From positions 186,001 through 250,000 of the forward strand of contig NW_024881982.1 of the NCBI RefSeq assembly GCF_019059575.1: a stretch of DNA of 64,000 bases, in the 5' to 3' direction. A model generated the notes under the pieces. That model saw only the letters and a program-made list of their open reading frames with translations, searched no databases and was not told the origin of the DNA. Made by a program: the position numbers and the translations under genes. The stretch is from Amphibalanus amphitrite. Lineage: Eukaryota; Arthropoda; Thecostraca; Balanomorpha; Balanidae. Below are positions 49,401 through 55,400 of the stretch, piece after piece. Each line of letters starts with the position of its first letter. Positions within the stretch are counted from its first letter, which is position 1.

Positions 49401-52400
49401 ACAAACGCCTTACACAGCGGACAAGGCTGAGTGCATAACAACAGACAAAAGCAAGCCTTTTTCGCTCGAAAGGAGGCACCAAAGCGATCTAGGATGGCAC
49501 CCTGGTGAGTCCATCCCTTCACTCTTGTTCTCTCCTGCCCAAACAATGACATCAGCGGCCACTCCACACTTCAGACCGGGATGACCTGGCGGTTTCCGCT
49601 TCAGAAGCTTGCACAGGACTGCTCACTCGCCGACAGCAGTCGGCTGTCAAAACAAAGGCCACGGCCGACTCGCTGTTCAACTCCACACCAGACAGGACAG
49701 ACGTGCTGACAGCGACAGCCTCTGAAACCTGAACAATAAACTGCTGCAGCTCGCCGGGGCTACTTTCAAAATGCACTTATTCCTTCAAATCTACCATCGA
49801 CTGGAACAAGACAGGCATGCGTATACATAAATGGCTGATCAAAAACACCCAGTCGCCCGTTTTGTCTGGACTTTGGGCCGGTGGGACTATTGCGAGCACC
49901 CTGACGGGCAGTTGCAAGGCAACAGGCGACAAAGGCGACAAAGCCGACAGCGTGCGGCGAGTCAGGACGGGCGTTACCAACTGAACAGCGGCGAGGGTGG
50001 AGGGGAAGCCGGCGGAGCTAGTACCCCAATGTTCGCGATACACCCTAAAGTAACGCAATCTCGGCTGGTGGCAGCTAGTGGGAGCAGAGAACGAGGCACA
50101 TCGCCGGCCCAGGCCAGGCACTCCGGCGCTCGACTGTATGTAGATATGAGACAAAAACGATGTCAAGCCCCGCAGAGAGCAGCCGCGGACACTTGGTTGT
50201 TCGCCGACACAGCTCAGGCAGCCCTGGGTGGTTTAATTGCAGCCAGCTGGTGGCAGCTCCCTCGCGCACATGTCACGCGGTGTGAGCCTGGGACTGGGTT
50301 TTTAACTCGCCGGGACTGCACCGGCCGTCGCCGGCCCATGGGGCTGTCACACGGAACCGGCGGGGCCGGGCTCCAAGCCTTTGCCGCGCCGGTCCAACCG
50401 GGCTGCCAAGACGTGTCAGTGGGTCAGGCCGGACGTGGCACCCTGTGAAGGGCTGGCACCACTCCCACCGGCCGACCTTGCGGTCTGCCACGGGCCGACC
50501 TGAGGGCGGCGGCAGCCGGGCCGGGCCGGGCCGGGCCGGGCGGCCACAGCGGAGCCCGGGAGGCCGGCGAGGGCCGCAGCTCTCCGCCGGCCTCAGCTCT
50601 CTGTAAAGGCCGCACCTCGCCGCTGGTTCCCGTCTCCCGGGAGGGCCGCAGCTCGCCGCCGGTTCCCTGCTCCCGGGAGGTCGGAAGGGTCGCAGCTCCC
50701 GGGAGGCCGCCGGTTCCCAGCTCCCGGGAGGTCGGAGTAGCGGCCCGTGGGAGCTCAGGAGCAGCTGATGACACGCGGGCGGTAACGACCGACGCCCGCA
50801 TGACAAGGCTTCTGTATATCGCTACCGGGACTCCGACACAAGTCTGCCGGACCGGGGGCAGTGGACTCCGACACAAGACTGCCGGACCGGCGGCAGTGGA
50901 CTCCGACACAAGACTGCCGGACCGGCGACAGTGGACTCCGACACAAGACTGCCGGACCGGCGACAGTGGACTCCGACACAAGACTGCCGGACCGGGGGCA
51001 GTGGACTCCGACACAAGACTGCCGGACCGGCGACAGTGGACTCCGACACAAGACTGCCGGACCGGCGACAGTGGACTCCGACACAAGTCTGCCGGACCGG
51101 GGGCAGTGGACTCCGACACAAGACTGCCGGACCGGCGACAGTGGACTACGACACAAGACTGCCGGACCGGCGACAGTGGACTCCGACACAAGACTGCCGG
51201 ACCGGCGACAGTGGACTCCGACACAAGTCTGCCGGACCGGCGACAGTGGACTCCGACACAAGACTGCCGGACCGGCGACAGTGAACTCCGACACAAGACT
51301 GCCGGACCGGCGACAGTGGACTCCGGCACAAGACTGCCGGACCGGGGGCAGTGGACTCCGACACAAGACTGCCGGACCGGCGACAGTGGACTCCAACACA
51401 AGACTGCCGGACCGGCGACAGTGGACTCCGACACAAGACTGCCGGACCGGCGACAGTGAACTCCGACACAAGACTGCCGGACCGGCGACAGTGGACTCCG
51501 ACACAAGACTGCCGGACCGGGGGCAGTGGACTCCGACACAAGACTGCCGGACCGGAGACAGTGGACTACGACACAAGACTGCCGGACCGGCGACAGTGAA
51601 CTCCGACACAAGACTGCCGGACCGGCGACAGTGGACTCCGACACAAGACTGCCGGACCGGCGACAGTGGACTCCGACACAAGACTGCCGGACCGGCGACA
51701 GTGGACTCCAACACAAGACTGCCGGACCGGCGACAGTGTCTGCCGAGGGTCTGTAACTATTGGCTCTATCGGGACCATCGGCGAGGCCCTCAGTGAATCT
51801 GAGCGATTCCCACGAGCACTCTAAGAGGGCCCGCAGGCCAGTGGTGTTAAAGTGGCTGTCATATTACGTTCACCCGATCAGTCTCTGGGTAGCCTGTCGC
51901 ACCCCCCAGGGTCAGCTAAGCGAGCCCCAGGCAAAAGACCACGGATCAAGTGTGCCACCAGCACACGCCCCAGAAGGGATTGGGGAGAGCGCGATCAGTC
52001 TGGAATGGTCGCCGACGAGCAGTGTTGTGGCTATATGACTGTGTTCTCTGTTCCATCCCCCGTTCATGAGGGATTTGGAACAATAACTGAAATAAACGAA
52101 TTAGATGAGACTGCCACCAAGTCGCCGATCGGGCAGCACATACCTACTAAGAACTCTACTATCCACATAGTTACCTATCTACGATGACTTCATTCCACGA
52201 GGACAGTAAAAAGAGAACAAAACAGGTCAAAGGCCGCCCCAATCGCGGAAACCGTCCTATTCGCCATCGATGTCCAGCAGCTAACGCCAAACTCCATGCT
52301 TTAGGTGTTGTTCAACCTCTCGTCATGTCAGTAAGCGTCACTCGGGGTTTTTTTTTTCGGTTGTTCCCACTTAAGGGCTAGTTTATTGAACGGTTATCAT

Positions 52401-55400
52401 GACACATGACGCACAATGTTCGTTGCAAGAAGCCACGATGGCCTTATCAGCTAAAACAGCATTGTACGAAAAAAGCAGGAAACAAAATATACGCAAAGAC
52501 TAAATCAATAAATAACATGTAGACCTATGCGTAAGTTGTGTATGTGTGTGTAGGTGTGTGTGGGTGTGGGTGTGGGTGTGGGTGTGTGCGTGTGCGTGTG
52601 CGTGTGCATGCGTGTGCGTGTATGTATGTGTGTGGGTGTGTGAGAGCGTCACTCGGGGTTAGCCAGTTAGCCAGGTTGCACTTGTTTGCACTTCACTTTC
52701 ATCGCCACTCTATTGGGCAACGGGCTGGTATGCGCATTCTGGAAGCATGATGAAACCGCATCTGCACCGATTTTCAGGCGGCGCGGCCGGGCGGTGCGGT
52801 GCGGGCCGCCGCTCGCCGTCTCCGCGCTGCTCAGTGTGCCGCCGCCGGCCGGCCCGGTAACACGGCGCTACCACGGCCGCCGCCGCCGCGACTGCAGCCG
52901 GCCGCGGCGTCTGCAGCGCCGCCACGCACCGCCCATGACTCACAGAGCCGGCCGGCCGGCCGGGGAAGCGGAACCGGCCGGTCCGAGTGACGGGCGCCCG
53001 CCGCCGGCCGACGCTCCCTCTGCCCGGCCGCGGCCTCCCCGGCTCTACCTCCGGTGTGGTCGGCCGGCGCGGCGGACGGCCGGGGCCGCCGCCGCCGGAA
53101 GCCTCCCCTTGGTGACCCGTCCGATGTCGGCCGGATATAGCGCGGCCCGCGGCACCGCATGGCGGCGAGACAGGTCACGCAGCGCCGCCTTCCTGACGCC
53201 CGCCCGTCACCGGCCCGTCAGCGGTACTCAGACGTCAGTTAAAGGCCAAAGACACACGACTCCAGTCCCATCGTCAGTCCGCGGCCCTCGACTGATCCTA
53301 ACTGCGAGATCAGTTGTTCTAGAGGCCTGGCGGAGTAGCCTGGTTGATTCACAAGTCTGAGATCCACTACTAAATATAAAATTGACTGCAGGAGGAACTA
53401 TGGGTCGCTCATGACTCCTCGCATCATTTCCTCTCTCCGTTCCTCTCGCGCTAGCCCGATCCGGTGTGCCGTGTGCAGGGCTGCGGAGTCGATGGATTTT
53501 CAGCGACTCCGACTCCGACTCCGACTCCGGCCAGAATTGTCGACTCCGACCGACTCCAACTCCCGACTCCGACTCCGCAGACCTGGCAGGGCTGCGGAGT
53601 CGACGGATTTGACCTGGCAGGGCTGCGGAGTCGACGGATTTTCAGTGACTCCGACTCCGACTCCGGCTCGGGTTTCTAAAATCGACTCCGACTCCGACTC
53701 CGGTCACAACTGTCGACTCCGACCGACTCCGACTCCGACTCCGACTCCGCAGCCCTGGTCGTGTGTGCCATCTCGGACTGGCGAGGCGAACACCCTCCTC
53801 AGACGCCAAAGAAGCGATCTGAGATTGGTCCGAGGCCATTTCAGGTTGGTGGACCATGGGAGCACATAAGCGTCCAGTGGCCTCTGTGTGGCCCTCTCGA
53901 GTGAAACGGGCCCCTTCCCATCAACGTCCGGCCCCTCAGACCGTTGAAGAAAAGCCGTCTGACTCCTGAACCCCTCAGACAGATGCGGGGTCCACTCAGA
54001 CTGGCAGGGGAACTCAGACCGGTGGTAGAGGATCCCTTGGACCCTGGAATCTGCTTCATACCCCGTTTCCAGATATTGCAGAGCCCTGGAAGGCGGAACC
54101 TGTCAGATGGACCTCACAGACCTTGAAAGCGATCTCCAGCCCTGACTTATATGGCACCAGCTTGCAAAAAGGACGCATAACTGACAGCTGAACACCGGAC
54201 TACGTGAATGTATAGAGGGCAGACCCGTGCCCCATGGCAACTATCGCCTCAGACTGCAATGAATGCACACCTCGCCTTATAGGCCTGAGTCAGAGCGGAT
54301 GTTACCAGTCACTAGCGGACATGGCTGACGACCAGCGGCAGCGGTCGCAACTGTTCACATCTGTGTAGGCACTGCCTCTGTGTTGGATGCAATGAAATGA
54401 TGGAACCATATGAGAACCACATTTGGTCACCCCAGGATATTGTCAACGTTGCATCGAGAACCCAATCACATGTTCAAGGGCATTTGGCGTCCGTTGACCT
54501 CCTAAAACGCAAGGCTAGTTGCGTACTGGGGCATCCATACAACTTGAAAGCAGCTTCCGCGTTTCCTAGGTGACAAAATATGTTGAACTTTCTACCCGTA
54601 CTTTGCTGGGATAGGGGCTGGGACCCACCTCTCCGCGTAGGTATTCCCGCAGTTTTCTAATAATTTGAGCCAGCTGTTTAAAATGTTCAGAGCTCTCATC
54701 TGCATCAATTCTACAAAGCTTCTAGCCTCCTAACAATGTCAATAAATTTAGTCCCGACTAGGCAAGGGAAGCAGCGCTAAAGAGTGAGGTCATGAGTCAT
54801 CACCTCACCTGACCTTGACCTGTTTGTAAGCTACCTAAGCAAAAGGAATGGGCTCTTGGGATTCCCTTCCTGAAAACTTTCTGTTGTCGTTTTGTCCTCC
54901 ATCATTCTACATATTCATCCTCTACAGTGTCCCAAAGTCATATTTTTGCTTGGGTGTCAGAGGGGAAAATTGCTGACCAAAAAAAGGATGAGAGTGAAAA
55001 ATTGTCAATCAGGTTAGGCCCAAAAAGAGTGGGAAAATGATCAAAAACATTAATCTATCTACAATTGTGACAGATGCAAAACAACCATTCCCGCAATTGC
55101 TCCTTCTCGGTGGAATTGGGAGTGGAAAATTGGGCTTGAAAACTGGAGGTGAGAGTGGAAAATGATTTTCATTTGGATGTTGTTTCCCACCCACATCTAC
55201 AAATTTTGGGACACTGATCCTCTATCATTCCACCCGTCCAGAAGTAAGGCGGGGGACAGAGCCTGTGTCTCAGCGGAACCGCGTTGGGACGACAGCGCGT
55301 TCAGCCAAATACTACAGCGGGCACAGCGTTCACGTGCGCGCCGTAATTCAACTTGTCAAATCACACTAAATACGCAAAAACCCTATCACTAATGCACAAT

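Noticed and set aside
48900-49440. Plus-strand frames of about 150 codons
   Set aside because: A 22-bp minisatellite open in three frames.
50424-51796. Open frames up to 430 codons on both strands
   Set aside because: They are produced by a 35-bp stop-free repeat; all frames translate to the same permuted peptide, with no start context or splice support.
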